A DNA stretch of 47,071 nt from an uncultured Collinsella sp. (GCA_900545055.1 UQXP01000009.1:1-47071), one strand, 5' to 3'. Positions 26,301 through 34,377 are shown, counted from the stretch's first letter. A program made the numbers and translations. Notes: generated by a model not told the origin, from the sequence alone.

Positions 26301-26985
26301 CCACCTGCGCTTTCTCGGTCGCGGCCTTGCTCGCACCCAACGCCGCACGATAGGCGTCGGCGAGTGCCGAGGTATCGGCCTGGCCGCGCGCCACGCACAC
26401 GTCGTCCATGCCGCCCGGCAGTTGGCTCGAGAGCTCCAGCAGTTCGCGCACCAGGCCCTTGATGGTGGTGCCGGCGCCAAAGGGGCCGCCCTCGCCCGCC
26501 ATGGGATACCAGGCGTAGAGGGCCTTGAGCGATGCCGCGAGCTCGGGGGCGGCATCGGGCGCCGTCGCGCGGGCCAGCACATGCTCGACAGCCTGGTCCA
26601 TGAGCTCGTCGGTATCGGTGAGCACCGTGAACTCGGGATCGATGCCCAGCTCCAGCGCGTGCGCGCGCAGGATACGCGAGCACATGCCGTGAATGGTCGA
26701 GATCCACGCATCGTCGACGGTCAGGGCCTCCTCGTCCATGCCCTCGTCGATGAGCGCGCGGCGCACGCGGTCACGGATCTCGGCCGCGGCATCTTTGGTA
26801 AAGGTAATGGCGAGCACCTGGTCCAGATGCTCAACGAACGGACCGGATTCGGGCGAGAGCGCGTAGACGATGCGGCGCGTGAGGGTAAAGGTCTTGCCCG
26901 AGCCGGCGCCCGCCGAGACAAACAGCGGACGGTCGAGCGTTTTGACGATCTGCAGCTGTTGCGGCATCAAAGTCGAAAGATCCAT
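23341..26985 (-). CDS. addA: ATP-dependent helicase/nuclease subunit A (AddA)
   Basis: A 1214-residue UvrD-type helicase-nuclease which, with AddB, processes double-strand ends for recombination. Helicase motifs: VSAGAGSGKTFTLTRRI (Walker A, about 23-39), AITFTKDAAAEIRDRV, ISTIHGMCSRILRAHA, MVMIDEFQDTDQMQVDLI (Walker B), VGDAQQSIYRFRGAEV, HASKGLEYPVV and LYVAMTRARELVILA. The C-terminal RecB-type nuclease has ALGSAFHAACQWLIE, EGAIDALA, VIDYKTGG and LQARVYADVL, with the catalytic Asp and Lys present. ATG 26985 follows the addB stop by a few bases, with GGAGGGG in the end of addB, so the two are coupled. Length is in the normal range. Confidence 0.95.
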   Translation of the reverse strand: MDLSTLMPQQLQIVKTLDRPLFVSAGAGSGKTFTLTRRIVYALSPESGPFVEHLDQVLAITFTKDAAAEIRDRVRRALIDEGMDEEALTVDDAWISTIHGMCSRILRAHALELGIDPEFTVLTDTDELMDQAVEHVLARATAPDAAPELAASLKALYAWYPMAGEGGPFGAGTTIKGLVRELLELSSQLPGGMDDVCVARGQADTSALADAYRAALGASKAATEKAQVALDAIDAFEASGKTMADAARLMMSCTMPRASKAFPKEQVELLKAEAADAFINIVLACGGPALDALVGLARSVEAEYRALKAAQSALDNNDLLRMAYEALRDYPAIRAAYEGRFKMVMIDEFQDTDQMQVDLIRYLTGAGERALCTVGDAQQSIYRFRGAEVEVFRRQERKVGASGTAEAATVAGAAADAPAGELVKLVRNFRSHDEVLRYVARVFDGDDGGLMQGFLDLEASDGRKDTLVADASRRQALFVAGGSTQERTQAKARAIAERFRALADAGQPQGGMVLLLGRMTNADVYAQAFRDQGLDCVIAGGSVFAQAAEVQTVRALVCALANPADTAQGLMPLLASPMFALGAQEFLALATKLDDQTGDTSRRNIDAGIMSDSDVPGLQGLPLVTRAREVLRYALRRVGRDSFAAIARDVVNASGWFVRLAQRGPEGKAIAANVLKALDAVAEAEAEFGNSPRSIALAFDRFLAGKEAPGALNEEGDGAVRIMTVHASKGLEYPVVAVAECFGVRKSSGAAQMGRVEGGAQVVALPARFDGVKLADGTFVKGDDVKKQFEHAFKGKGTSLWLPPELMEDVCATGSPAEAFVRLRNDDLQLSLEERARLLYVAMTRARELVILAMDAGVSRGKVTAPTFDVETDLTYDVLRRILPTDALDMPQLDADRLVFDNSQPGDYELISLANFTFGEQAFEANASLDAEGRLVRGDADVDAIDGAAAPTVPGPADPEPDAFELVYPQAVGVRMGKCPFPARDSYSYSSIAAALHAESEDRAAEAHVPMDEAGDDAESDGSEMTDADVAAVGPAGNPMALGSAFHAACQWLIEMGADALPAARADALARQWRLTPEQRERFDVALDRWLKSAVRADLLAWPCVRAEVPFFSLGCEDEDIARYGAYAEGAIDALATNPADSSHALVIDYKTGGTPDETPEQLQEKHALQARVYADVLHKAGFEAVTVKFVRVEQANPAIFVEPAEPQVVTYNL

Positions 26986-26988
26986 GGT

Positions 26989-29900
26989 CTACACGCCCCT
27001 CCTTACAAACGTTCCTTCGTGGTTATACGAGCAGCGCGCATGCGCGGCTTGAGCCGACGCCGGGTCGACGGCGGCAACGTTGCCTGCCTCGAGCTCGCGC
27101 AGGCGCTCGGCGATGCCGGTCTCCACGCGATCGAGCAGGGCGTCGAAGTCCATGCTGCCGCCATCGCCGGGGAAACCTTTCTTAAGGCCCGGGATGCGAC
27201 CGTCGCCGCGCTCTTCCTCGAGCAGCTCGGCGCTCGCGGCGCCGCGCAACGCCGGCTTGCCGCCCTTGGTCGAAAAGTAGAGCGCCGCGCGGGTGTCCAA
27301 ATCCAGCGCCCGGCGCATGGCCTGGGCGTAGATGAGCGTTTGGGTATGTGGCGGCAACCAGCGCGGATCGTCGATGGGCGCCGCGCCCGATTCCTCGTCG
27401 CGCACCGTAGGGTCGGCGAGCTTAAACTCCTCAACGCCCGTGCGATGCTTGTAGTCGATCACCACGGCACGATTCTCGGCGTCCACGTCCACGCGGTCGA
27501 TGCGCCCGCCAAGCGGCCAGCCGGCATACTCGACCTTGAGCTCGTTGAAGGCAAACTCCAGGTAGCGCGGGGCAAAGGGGGCAAGCGCCTCGGACTCGTA
27601 GGCAAGCACGCCCTCCAGCTGCGGCAAGATCTCGGCCACCTGGCGCTCCTCCACCGCAGAGAGCGGCACGAGCGGGCCCTCCGTGCCTCGCTTGCCGGCG
27701 TGCTCGGTCAACGTCTCGTCAAAGACCTCGCGCAGCAGCTCCTGAGCACGCGGCAGATTCTCGGGCGTCACGCGCTCCATGCCCTCCTGGGGCAGGCGGG
27801 CATGCAGGTGCTCCAGCACATCGTGGACAAAGTTGCCCTTCTCCATGTTGCCAAAGCCCGCGTCGATGGACTGGGGCTTCACGCGATACGACACGAACCA
27901 GCACAGCGGGCACGTCGAATAGGCCTCGATCTGCGAGGCAGACGTCAAGCGCGGCACCAGCGGCGCATCCTCGCCCTCGCCATCGCGACGGCGCAGGACC
28001 AGATACGGAATGGCTTCATCGCTCAGATGCTGAGGAGCTTCGCAGGTCACGCGCTCGCGTCTAAGACCTTCGCCTGCCGCGGGATCAAAGTCGGCGATGA
28101 TATCGCCCTCGCCCACGCGCATGGGCTTGGCAGCGCCAGCGGCCTCGGCATGTGCCCACAGCTCGGTCCATACGGCTGCCGGGTAGCACTCGCGCGCTTG
28201 GCGATCGTGTGTCACGCGGGCAAGCGCAACCGGGCCGCGCGCCGCCTGCATCGCGTGGCCAAAACGCACGCGCAGCAAGGCTGCGGGCTCAAGCGTCACG
28301 CCCTCGCGACCAAGGCTCGCCGTCAGCGTAGCCAGCGGTCCCTCCTCGTGCGAGAGTGGATAGCTGTCCAGATCGACATCGGCAAACAGCACGGCATCGT
28401 AGCTGCCGGGGCGCAGAGCCGCCGCGTCGGCAAGCGAAGCAAAACGAACCTGAGCACGTGGCGCACGGTCAACCTCGTGGGTCTCGTAATCGTAGGCGGC
28501 GCTGCGCTTATCCACCTTAGTGCGGACGCCGTCGAGCACGGGCACGGTAGCCGCCTGCGACACGTCGAGCGCGCGGGCGTCGCTCATAAGGATGTCGATG
28601 GCATGGCGCAGCAGGGCAGTCTCGGCCTGGCGACGGGCCTGGCCGTCGAGACCGCCAAACGCGCGATCGGGCAGCGCCTCGGCAACCGCGAGCATGGCCT
28701 TGAGCGCCGTCACGGGTTTGTCGCGCCACAGCGCTTGGAACACGTCCGAGACCACGCACGGCACGTTCTTAAACCAGTTCTGGTCGCTGGCCGCCTTGCG
28801 CGCACCCCTCACCTGACCCTGTACGCTCTGCAGCAGGCTCTTGACGCCCGCGGTGGTCTTGCTGCGTGACAGGCGCATGTTCTTATCGAAGGCTCGCGCG
28901 CTGGCGGCATCGGCGCCCGAAAGCGGGCTGTAAATCCAGTCGGCAAGCTCCGGGGCGGGCCACCACTCGGTCTTGGAGGCGGTGCCCTCGTCAGCAGCCT
29001 TCATGCGCTCGATCAGGTTGGCAAGCGCCGTGAACTGTCTGCCCGCGATGGATTGGGAAAACGCCGTGAACTCGGTTGTCTCGGCCGCGATGTGGCGCGC
29101 CGCCAAACGGGCGGCAAGCTCGCCAAACAACTGGGGTGCCTGGGCGGACACCACGAGCACGCGCGCGGGATCGGCGGGAGTTGCAGCGCCGTCGCGCGAC
29201 GCGGCGTCCTCGCGCGCCTTTACCAACTTATCAATAGCATTCGCATAGGCATAGGCGCGGGTATGGGGACCGGCAACCTCTATAAAGGCAGGCTGAGCGG
29301 CGGGCTTAGAGGCAGTCTTAGACGCAGCAGCATCCTCCCCCAGCGGCGCAATCTCAAACAGTACGCCGCGGGCATCAAAGGCCGCAGCAAGTTCCTCGCG
29401 CATTGCCGCCTGCTCGCGGGCGAGCAGCACGACGACCTCTCCCCCGCCATTCGCCACGGCAGACAGCAGCTCGAGCAGGCCATGCGCAAACGACGTGACG
29501 CCACGCACAAACACAGCGCGGACGCAGGTTGGCAGATTGTCGGCTAAGGCACCGGCCATCATGTCGGCCGCCTCGCAGGGTTCGACCATATCTCGGCGGT
29601 CCAAGCCGCTCGCATAGGCGCGCAAAAGCTCGAAGACACGAGCCTCGGCATCGCTTTTGGGCTCGGGCTGGCAGGCGTTGCCACAGTGGCGTTCGGCACC
29701 TGTCCCCGCCACGCCCGGAAGCACATCGCGAGCCATGCGTGCGAGCATGCGCACCGTGCCCTGGCTACGAGAAAGCGGCTGCAGGTCGGCATCGTCGCGA
29801 CGGGCAACCATATCAGAAAACAGCATCTGGCGCTGCAGGTTGTCGACGAAGCTGCGGCCGTCGCCCATCAGCTCCCACAGCGAACGGAGCCACGATGAGG

Positions 29901-30087
29901 GGGTCTTGTAGTCAACGCCCAGTGAAGCGCCGGCCACCGCCGCATCGTGACGGCACAGGTCGAGCTCGGCAAACGTAGGCGCCAGCAATACGGCACGTCC
30001 ATGGCGGGCAACAAGGTCGCTCAGCAGCGCCGCCTCGGCATCGCTCAGGTCCGCGCCGGCATTGGTGGTATAGATTCGAACAGGCAT
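26989..30087 (-). CDS. addB: AddB-like helicase/exonuclease subunit
   Basis: A 1032-residue partner of AddA. The N-terminal half is a helicase-like fold without a good Walker A motif (MPVRIYTTNAGADLSDAEA), which fits the AddB types that lack a functional ATPase. The C-terminal half is a PD-(D/E)XK nuclease: KGNFVHDVLEHLHARL, PLGGRIDRVDVDA and AVVIDYKHRTG. AddB usually ties the nuclease with a 4Fe-4S cluster, using one Cys before it and CxxCx5C after it. Here CPLC lies before it and only a single Cys (ARCSYNHEG) after it, so the cluster is doubtful. ATG 30087 has GGAGG close upstream. It is the first gene of an addBA operon. Confidence 0.88.
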   Translation of the reverse strand: MPVRIYTTNAGADLSDAEAALLSDLVARHGRAVLLAPTFAELDLCRHDAAVAGASLGVDYKTPSSWLRSLWELMGDGRSFVDNLQRQMLFSDMVARRDDADLQPLSRSQGTVRMLARMARDVLPGVAGTGAERHCGNACQPEPKSDAEARVFELLRAYASGLDRRDMVEPCEAADMMAGALADNLPTCVRAVFVRGVTSFAHGLLELLSAVANGGGEVVVLLAREQAAMREELAAAFDARGVLFEIAPLGEDAAASKTASKPAAQPAFIEVAGPHTRAYAYANAIDKLVKAREDAASRDGAATPADPARVLVVSAQAPQLFGELAARLAARHIAAETTEFTAFSQSIAGRQFTALANLIERMKAADEGTASKTEWWPAPELADWIYSPLSGADAASARAFDKNMRLSRSKTTAGVKSLLQSVQGQVRGARKAASDQNWFKNVPCVVSDVFQALWRDKPVTALKAMLAVAEALPDRAFGGLDGQARRQAETALLRHAIDILMSDARALDVSQAATVPVLDGVRTKVDKRSAAYDYETHEVDRAPRAQVRFASLADAAALRPGSYDAVLFADVDLDSYPLSHEEGPLATLTASLGREGVTLEPAALLRVRFGHAMQAARGPVALARVTHDRQARECYPAAVWTELWAHAEAAGAAKPMRVGEGDIIADFDPAAGEGLRRERVTCEAPQHLSDEAIPYLVLRRRDGEGEDAPLVPRLTSASQIEAYSTCPLCWFVSYRVKPQSIDAGFGNMEKGNFVHDVLEHLHARLPQEGMERVTPENLPRAQELLREVFDETLTEHAGKRGTEGPLVPLSAVEERQVAEILPQLEGVLAYESEALAPFAPRYLEFAFNELKVEYAGWPLGGRIDRVDVDAENRAVVIDYKHRTGVEEFKLADPTVRDEESGAAPIDDPRWLPPHTQTLIYAQAMRRALDLDTRAALYFSTKGGKPALRGAASAELLEEERGDGRIPGLKKGFPGDGGSMDFDALLDRVETGIAERLRELEAGNVAAVDPASAQAAHARCSYNHEGTFVRRGV

Positions 30088-30169
30088 GGTCCTCCACTCA
30101 AACTGTTCGCAATAATCAATGTATCCATCCTACCCGCCCACGCGGACAACATGGCCCCACACCAACATC

Positions 30170-30211
30170 TTTTGGTGCATCGGGGACAGACCTGACCCCT
30201 TTGCACCAAAA
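30170..30211. repeat. Hairpin with TTTTGGTGCA arms
   Basis: TTTTGGTGCA (30170-30179) and TGCACCAAAA (30202-30211) with inner GGGG/CCCC form a near-perfect stem. It lies between addB and the terminator of the TrpR-like gene. Confidence 0.65.
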
Positions 30212-30234
30212 AACCGCCCCCGAAGGGACGGTTC
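30207..30234 (-). terminator. Intrinsic terminator of the TrpR-like gene
   Basis: On the minus strand AACCGTCCC-TTCG-GGGGCGGTT is followed by a run of T. The TTCG tetraloop and T-run make this a textbook terminator. Confidence 0.85.
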
Positions 30235-30259
30235 TGTGCAATTCGTTTTTGCCGTTGGC

Positions 30260-30559
30260 CTACTCGCCATCCTCCAGCTTGATGAGGATCTTACGATAGC
30301 CGCCGTACTCGCCGTTGAGCGCCTTGGACACGCGGCTCACCGTGGTGGACGAAGCACCGGTGCGGGCCTGAACCTCAACATAGGGCTCGCCCTCATCCAA
30401 ATAACGCGCGACCTGCAGGCGCTGCGAAAGATCGCAGATCTCGCGCGGCGTGCAGATATCGGTCAAAAACGCTTGAATATCCTTCTCGTCGTCCAAAAGA
30501 CTAAATGCGTGGACCAGCTGCTTGACATCAGGCTTGTCAAACATGTTCTCGATATTCAT
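30260..30559 (-). CDS. TrpR-superfamily regulator (YerC/YecD type)
   Basis: A 99-residue helical DNA-binding protein. CTPREICDLSQRLQVARYLD and VEVQARTGASSTTVSRVSKAL (about 65-85) form the helix-turn-helix characteristic of the YerC/YecD family, which is related to the tryptophan repressor. The family's ligand and targets are not firmly known. The gene is monocistronic, with a strong downstream terminator. ATG 30559 has only a weak GGTG ribosome site; an internal ATG at 30544 (MFDKPDVKQL) is an alternative. Confidence 0.88.
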   Translation of the reverse strand: MNIENMFDKPDVKQLVHAFSLLDDEKDIQAFLTDICTPREICDLSQRLQVARYLDEGEPYVEVQARTGASSTTVSRVSKALNGEYGGYRKILIKLEDGE

Positions 30560-30830
30560 CGATCACCGCCAAACCCGCCAAAAGGCATCGAAGTTGATAC
30601 TGACATCGGGCATCGTTCGCCCGTTCTATGCAATAAAACAATGCATGGGGCATTTGCCCGTAGCAGTGTAGCACACCACCAAACTAAAGCGACAAGACTC
30701 TCTGCCAGCGGCGCGTTTTTCAGGACGAACGCCGTTTTGAAATCGAATGCGCACGTAAGCTCCACGAATATTTGAGACAATGGGCGCCCAAACAAAGCGA
30801 CACACTGTCTGCGCAGAAAGGGATCACACC

Positions 30831-31196
30831 ATGCGCTTTATGCTTAACTGGCTCTTCACCTCGATCGCCATTGCGATCGCCACGTTTCTCGTCCCCGGCA
30901 TCCAGCCCTTCGGTTTTGCCGAGGCCTGGGTCTGTTTCGCCTTCGTGGGGCTGTTCCTGAACATCGTCGATTCGTTCGTCAAGCCATTCCTGACGGTCAT
31001 CTCGCTGCCGCTCACGATCATTACGCTGGGCATTTTCCAGCTTGTCGTCAACAGCTTTATGCTCGAACTCGCAAGTTACCTGTCGGTCAACCTGTTGGGC
31101 GTCGGCATCTCCATCGCAAGCTTTGGCTCGGCCTTTATGGGCAGCATCCTGGTGTCCATCACTCGAAGTATCCTCGACAGCATCGCCGAGAACTAA
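30831..31196 (+). CDS. Small four-helix membrane protein (YvlD/phage holin family 4)
   Basis: A 121-residue integral membrane protein with about four hydrophobic helices: LNWLFTSIAIAIATFLVPG, AWVCFAFVGLFLNIVDSFV, LTVISLPLTIITLGIFQLVV and GVGISIASFGSAFMGSILVS. The motif KPFLTVISLPLTIITLGIFQLVVN marks the YvlD family (often labelled phage holin family, though chromosomal and not lytic). ATG 30831 has AAAGGGA upstream. It is monocistronic with a strong terminator; its function is unknown, and envelope stress is suggested for relatives. Confidence 0.88.
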   Translation: MRFMLNWLFTSIAIAIATFLVPGIQPFGFAEAWVCFAFVGLFLNIVDSFVKPFLTVISLPLTIITLGIFQLVVNSFMLELASYLSVNLLGVGISIASFGSAFMGSILVSITRSILDSIAEN

Positions 31197-31236
31197 AACA
31201 GCCATTCCGACCGCGTCTGTCTCAACAGCCCAAAAC

Positions 31237-31275
31237 GAAGGCCGCCCATCGCAAAAATGGGCGGCCTTCTTTTTT
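31237..31275 (+). terminator. Intrinsic terminator of the YvlD-like gene
   Basis: GAAGGCCGCCCA and TGGGCGGCCTTC form a perfect 12-bp stem followed by six T residues. Confidence 0.93.
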
Positions 31276-31338
31276 GTCAAGCCTTAAAGGGCGAGAGAAT
31301 CTACCATTTCTACCCCGTCCCCAAATGGCAGGTGTGGG

Positions 31339-31767
31339 TTAGATGACGTAGTCGTAGCCATGGTTGGGAGCGACAAGTTGATCGAGCGTCACACCGTCGA
31401 GGTAGTCGTTGATGAGCTTGTCCAGGTTCTTCCACACGTCGAGCGTGGGGCACTCATCCGAACGCGAGCAGCCCTTGCAGTCGCCATCCAGGCAGGCGAC
31501 CGGCGCCAGACTACCCTCGGTCAGGCGCAGGATCTCGCTCACCGTGTACTGCTCGGGCGGGCGCGTGAGCACGTAGCCGCCACCCTTGCCACGCATACCC
31601 GAAAGCATGTTGGCGCGCACGAGCGTAGCCAAGATGTTCTCCAGGTATTTCTCCGAAATCCCCTGGCGTGCCGCGATCTCTTTAAGCGGAATGCGGCCGG
31701 CCGCCTGGTGCTCGGCTAGGTCGACCATGACGCGCAGGGCATACCTGCCCTTTGTGGAAACCAACAT
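31339..31767 (-). CDS. Rrf2-family transcriptional regulator
   Basis: A 142-residue regulator of the IscR/CymR family. The winged helix-turn-helix covers residues 1-80 (MLVSTKGRYALRVMVDLAEH, EIAARQGISEKYLENILATL, GMRGKGGGYVLTRP). The effector region has four cysteines, ACLDGDCKGCSRSDECPTLDVW shortened here to C93, C98, C101 and C107 (approximate). These match the place where IscR binds 2Fe-2S, so an iron-sulfur or thiol sensor is plausible. It is divergent from cysK with 253 bases between, which suggests control of cysteine synthesis. ATG 31767 has AAAGG upstream. Confidence 0.9.
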   Translation of the reverse strand: MLVSTKGRYALRVMVDLAEHQAAGRIPLKEIAARQGISEKYLENILATLVRANMLSGMRGKGGGYVLTRPPEQYTVSEILRLTEGSLAPVACLDGDCKGCSRSDECPTLDVWKNLDKLINDYLDGVTLDQLVAPNHGYDYVI

Positions 31768-31884
31768 ATATATTGCTGCCTTTCGGTCTTTTAATCCGTT
31801 GCAATTCTAGCCGAAAAATTGGTTTTGAAAATACCCATTCCAGTCAAGGTGGTTAATCGACTCGTAATAATCTTCTATTTCCTA

Positions 31885-31913
31885 TTGCACTACTAGGCTT
31901 TAGTGTCTACTAT
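31885..31913 (+). promoter_or_regulatory. Sigma-70-type promoter of cysK
   Basis: TTGCAC (31885-31890), a 17-base spacer and TACTAT (31908-31913). This is the best promoter match in the window, 108 bases before the cysK start. Confidence 0.7.
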
Positions 31914-31922
31914 GCTTGCCAA

Positions 31923-31962
31923 CAGCTAAACGAACAACCTATAAGGTTTATGGGTTTAGCTG
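31923..31962 (+). promoter_or_regulatory. Hairpin at the start of the cysK leader
   Basis: CAGCTAAAC (31923-31931) pairs with GTTTAGCTG (31954-31962), with an inner AACC/GGTT pair. It begins about ten bases after the -10 hexamer. It could be an operator for the divergent Rrf2 protein or a 5' RNA stem. No T-run follows, so it is not a terminator. Confidence 0.5.
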
Positions 31963-32020
31963 CTACACGCACCGTGAAACCACACGGCAACCAGCAACTT
32001 GAACACTTTGGAGGTTCACC

Positions 32021-32959
32021 ATGAGCAAGGTTTACACGTCCATCGATCAGCTTATCGGCCACACCCCGCTTCTGGAGCTCACCCACTTTGAGGCCGACGA
32101 GAACCTCAAGGCTCGTGTGCTCGTCAAACTCGAGTACTTCAACCCCGCCGGGTCCGTCAAAGACCGCGTCGCCAAGAACATGATTGACGAGGCCGAGAAG
32201 GCCGGCAAGCTCGTGCGCGGCGGCGATTACACCATCATCGAGCCCACGAGCGGCAACACCGGCGTCGGCATCGCCTCGGTGGCGGCGGCCCGCGGCTACA
32301 AGGTGATCATCACCATGCCCGAGACCATGTCCGTCGAGCGCCGCAAGCTTATGCAGGCATATGGCGCACAGCTCGTACTCACCGACGGTTCCAAAGGCAT
32401 GAAGGGCGCTATCGCCAAGGCCGAGGAGCTGCAGAAGGAGACTCCCAACAGCATCATCGCCGGCCAGTTTGTGAACCCCGCCAACCCGGCCATTCACAAG
32501 GCCACGACCGGCCCCGAAATCTGGGATGACACCGACGGCAAGGTCGACATCTTCGTCGCCGGCGTTGGCACCGGCGGCACCGTGACCGGCGTGGGCGAGT
32601 TCCTCAAGGAGCAGAACCCCCAGATTCAGGTTGTCGCCGTTGAGCCCGCTACCTCTCCGGTGCTCTCTAAGGGCCAGGCCGGCCCGCACAAGATCCAGGG
32701 TATCGGCGCCGGCTTTGTGCCCGACGTCCTTAATACCCAGGTCTATGACGAGATCATCCCCGTCGAGAACGACGACGCCTTTGCCACCGGCCGCGCCGTG
32801 GGCCACAAGGAGGGCGTGCTCGTGGGCATTTCGTCCGGCGCCGCCGTGTGGGCCGCGCTGCAGCTGGCCAAGCGTCCCGAGAACGAGGGCAAGACCATCG
32901 TGGCGCTGCTCGCCGACACCGGTGAGCGCTACCTGTCCACGGCGCTCTTCCAGGACTAG
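32021..32959 (+). CDS. cysK: Cysteine synthase (O-acetylserine sulfhydrylase)
   Basis: A 312-residue PLP enzyme that makes cysteine from O-acetylserine and sulfide. The PLP lysine is in NPAGSVKDRVAKNMI (about residue 43), and the substrate loop TSGNTGVG and the phosphate-binding GVGTGGTVTGVG are intact. Length and motifs are those of CysK. ATG 32021 has GGAGG 6 bases upstream. The gene sits between a divergent Rrf2 regulator and mnmA, a sulfur-themed group: cysteine made here would feed a cysteine desulfurase (not in the window) that supplies sulfur to MnmA. Confidence 0.96.
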   Translation: MSKVYTSIDQLIGHTPLLELTHFEADENLKARVLVKLEYFNPAGSVKDRVAKNMIDEAEKAGKLVRGGDYTIIEPTSGNTGVGIASVAAARGYKVIITMPETMSVERRKLMQAYGAQLVLTDGSKGMKGAIAKAEELQKETPNSIIAGQFVNPANPAIHKATTGPEIWDDTDGKVDIFVAGVGTGGTVTGVGEFLKEQNPQIQVVAVEPATSPVLSKGQAGPHKIQGIGAGFVPDVLNTQVYDEIIPVENDDAFATGRAVGHKEGVLVGISSGAAVWAALQLAKRPENEGKTIVALLADTGERYLSTALFQD

Positions 32960-33073
32960 AGCTTCTCGTTCTTAGAACGAGTCCAAGGCACGCCGGTCCC
33001 CCCTCTCTTCGGGCGGCCTGAGCTCATCCCAACAGGGTGTCCCACAGGACGCCCGAACTTGCTACAATGTCTG

Positions 33074-33112
33074 CGGCGCGGAACCAGCCTCCCGCGCCGC
33101 TTTTCTTTTTTG
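33074..33112 (+). terminator. Terminator between cysK and mnmA, possible mnmA attenuator
   Basis: GCGGCGCGG and CCGCGCCGC form a stem followed by TTTTCTTTTTT. A TACAAT -10-like hexamer lies just before it (33064-33069), and only 28 bases separate the T-run from the mnmA start. There is no room for a promoter after the terminator. Confidence 0.8.
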
Positions 33113-33140
33113 GCCACATGCCACCAAGGAGAACCTCCCC

Positions 33141-34241
33141 ATGCACAACAAGCGCGTGCTCGTCGCCATGAGCGGCGGCGTCGATTCCAGCGTGACCGCG
33201 TACCTGCTCAAAAGCCAGGGCTACGAATGCGTCGGCGCCACCATGCGCCTCACCTGCCCCGCGCCCGATCCCGTCACGGGCATGAGTAAGGTCGACCGCG
33301 ACATCGCCGATGCAAAGGCCGTCGCCGAGCGCCTGGGGATACCCCACCATGTGCTCGACCTGCAGCAGACCTTCGACCGCAACGTGATCGAGCGCTTTGT
33401 GAACGCCTACCAGGAAGGACTGACGCCCAATCCGTGCATTATCTGCAACCGCCACATTAAGTTTGGCGCGCTGCTCGATGCGGCGCTGGATATGGGCTGC
33501 GATTACATCGCCACGGGTCACTATGCCAAAACGAGCCAGGCGCCCGACGGCACCTGGCAGCTGCACCGCGGCGAGGACCCCAAAAAGGACCAGAGTTACT
33601 TTTTGTATTCGCTCACGCAGGAGCGGCTATCGCGCACGATCTTTCCGCTGGCGGGTCTGGACAAAGAGCGCGACGTGCGCCGCATTGCCGCCGAGCAGGG
33701 CTTCATCAACGCCAAGAAAGCCGAGAGCGAGGATATCTGCTTTATTCCAGACGGTGACTACGCGGGCTATATCGAGCGCCGCTGCGGACATCCCGCTGCA
33801 CCGGGCGACATTGTGTGGCGCGACGGCAGCGTGGTCGGGCGCCACAACGGCGCGCTGCGCTACACCATCGGCCAGCGCAAGGGCCTGGGCGTCGCGATGA
33901 CGCATCCCGTGTATGTGACGGGCGTCGACGCCGCCAACAACACCGTGCATTTGGGCGAGGCCGAGGACCTGGCGGCCACAGCGCTCACGGCAAACGACTG
34001 GATCTGGAGCGCTCCGGCAGAGCGCATGGAGGCGGAACTCGACGCCGGCGGCATTCGCGTAGGTGCCAAGTACCGCTACCGTCAGAAAGACCAGGCAGCG
34101 ACCCTTACGCGTGATGAAGACGGGCAGATGCTGCTAACTTTTGACGAGCCGCAACGAGCCATCGCCCCCGGCCAAGCCGTTGTAGTCTACCGCGGCGATA
34201 TCGTCCTGGGCGGCGGCACGGTGACCGGCGCCATCAAGTAG
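33141..34241 (+). CDS. mnmA: tRNA-specific 2-thiouridylase
   Basis: A 366-residue enzyme that thiolates U34 of Lys, Glu and Gln tRNAs. The PP-loop is AMSGGVDSSVTAYLL. The two catalytic cysteines are in NPCIICNRHIKFG (about 98) and SEDICFIPDGDY (about 198). The tRNA-binding TGHYAKT and the C-terminal beta-barrel (LRYTIGQRKGLGVA) are normal. ATG 33141 has AAGGAG 8 bases upstream. Transcription must pass a terminator placed just upstream, so expression is either read-through from cysK or attenuated. Confidence 0.97.
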   Translation: MHNKRVLVAMSGGVDSSVTAYLLKSQGYECVGATMRLTCPAPDPVTGMSKVDRDIADAKAVAERLGIPHHVLDLQQTFDRNVIERFVNAYQEGLTPNPCIICNRHIKFGALLDAALDMGCDYIATGHYAKTSQAPDGTWQLHRGEDPKKDQSYFLYSLTQERLSRTIFPLAGLDKERDVRRIAAEQGFINAKKAESEDICFIPDGDYAGYIERRCGHPAAPGDIVWRDGSVVGRHNGALRYTIGQRKGLGVAMTHPVYVTGVDAANNTVHLGEAEDLAATALTANDWIWSAPAERMEAELDAGGIRVGAKYRYRQKDQAATLTRDEDGQMLLTFDEPQRAIAPGQAVVVYRGDIVLGGGTVTGAIK

Positions 34242-34255
34242 CCCCATCCCCTTCA

Positions 34256-34326
34256 TAAGTTGCGGTGAAATAGGGACTGCTTAAGCGTTTAAAACCGCCA
34301 AACAGTCCCTATTTCACCGCAACTTA
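34256..34326. repeat. Palindrome, 24-bp perfect arms
   Basis: Arms 34256-34279 (TAAGTTGCGGTGAAATAGGG plus ACTG) and 34303-34326 are exact reverse complements with a 23-base loop. It lies between the convergent mnmA and M42 peptidase genes. It may stop transcription, but there is no T-run. Confidence 0.9.
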
Positions 34327-34377
34327 GAGAGGACGGCCTCGGTCGGTACTGCCGTGTCAGCCGAGGCCGCTGCATCG

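Noticed and set aside
24613..28869. Open frame of 1418 codons on the plus strand
   Set aside because: It lies antisense to addA and addB and crosses the boundary between them; Arg/His/Ala-rich shadow without any domain.
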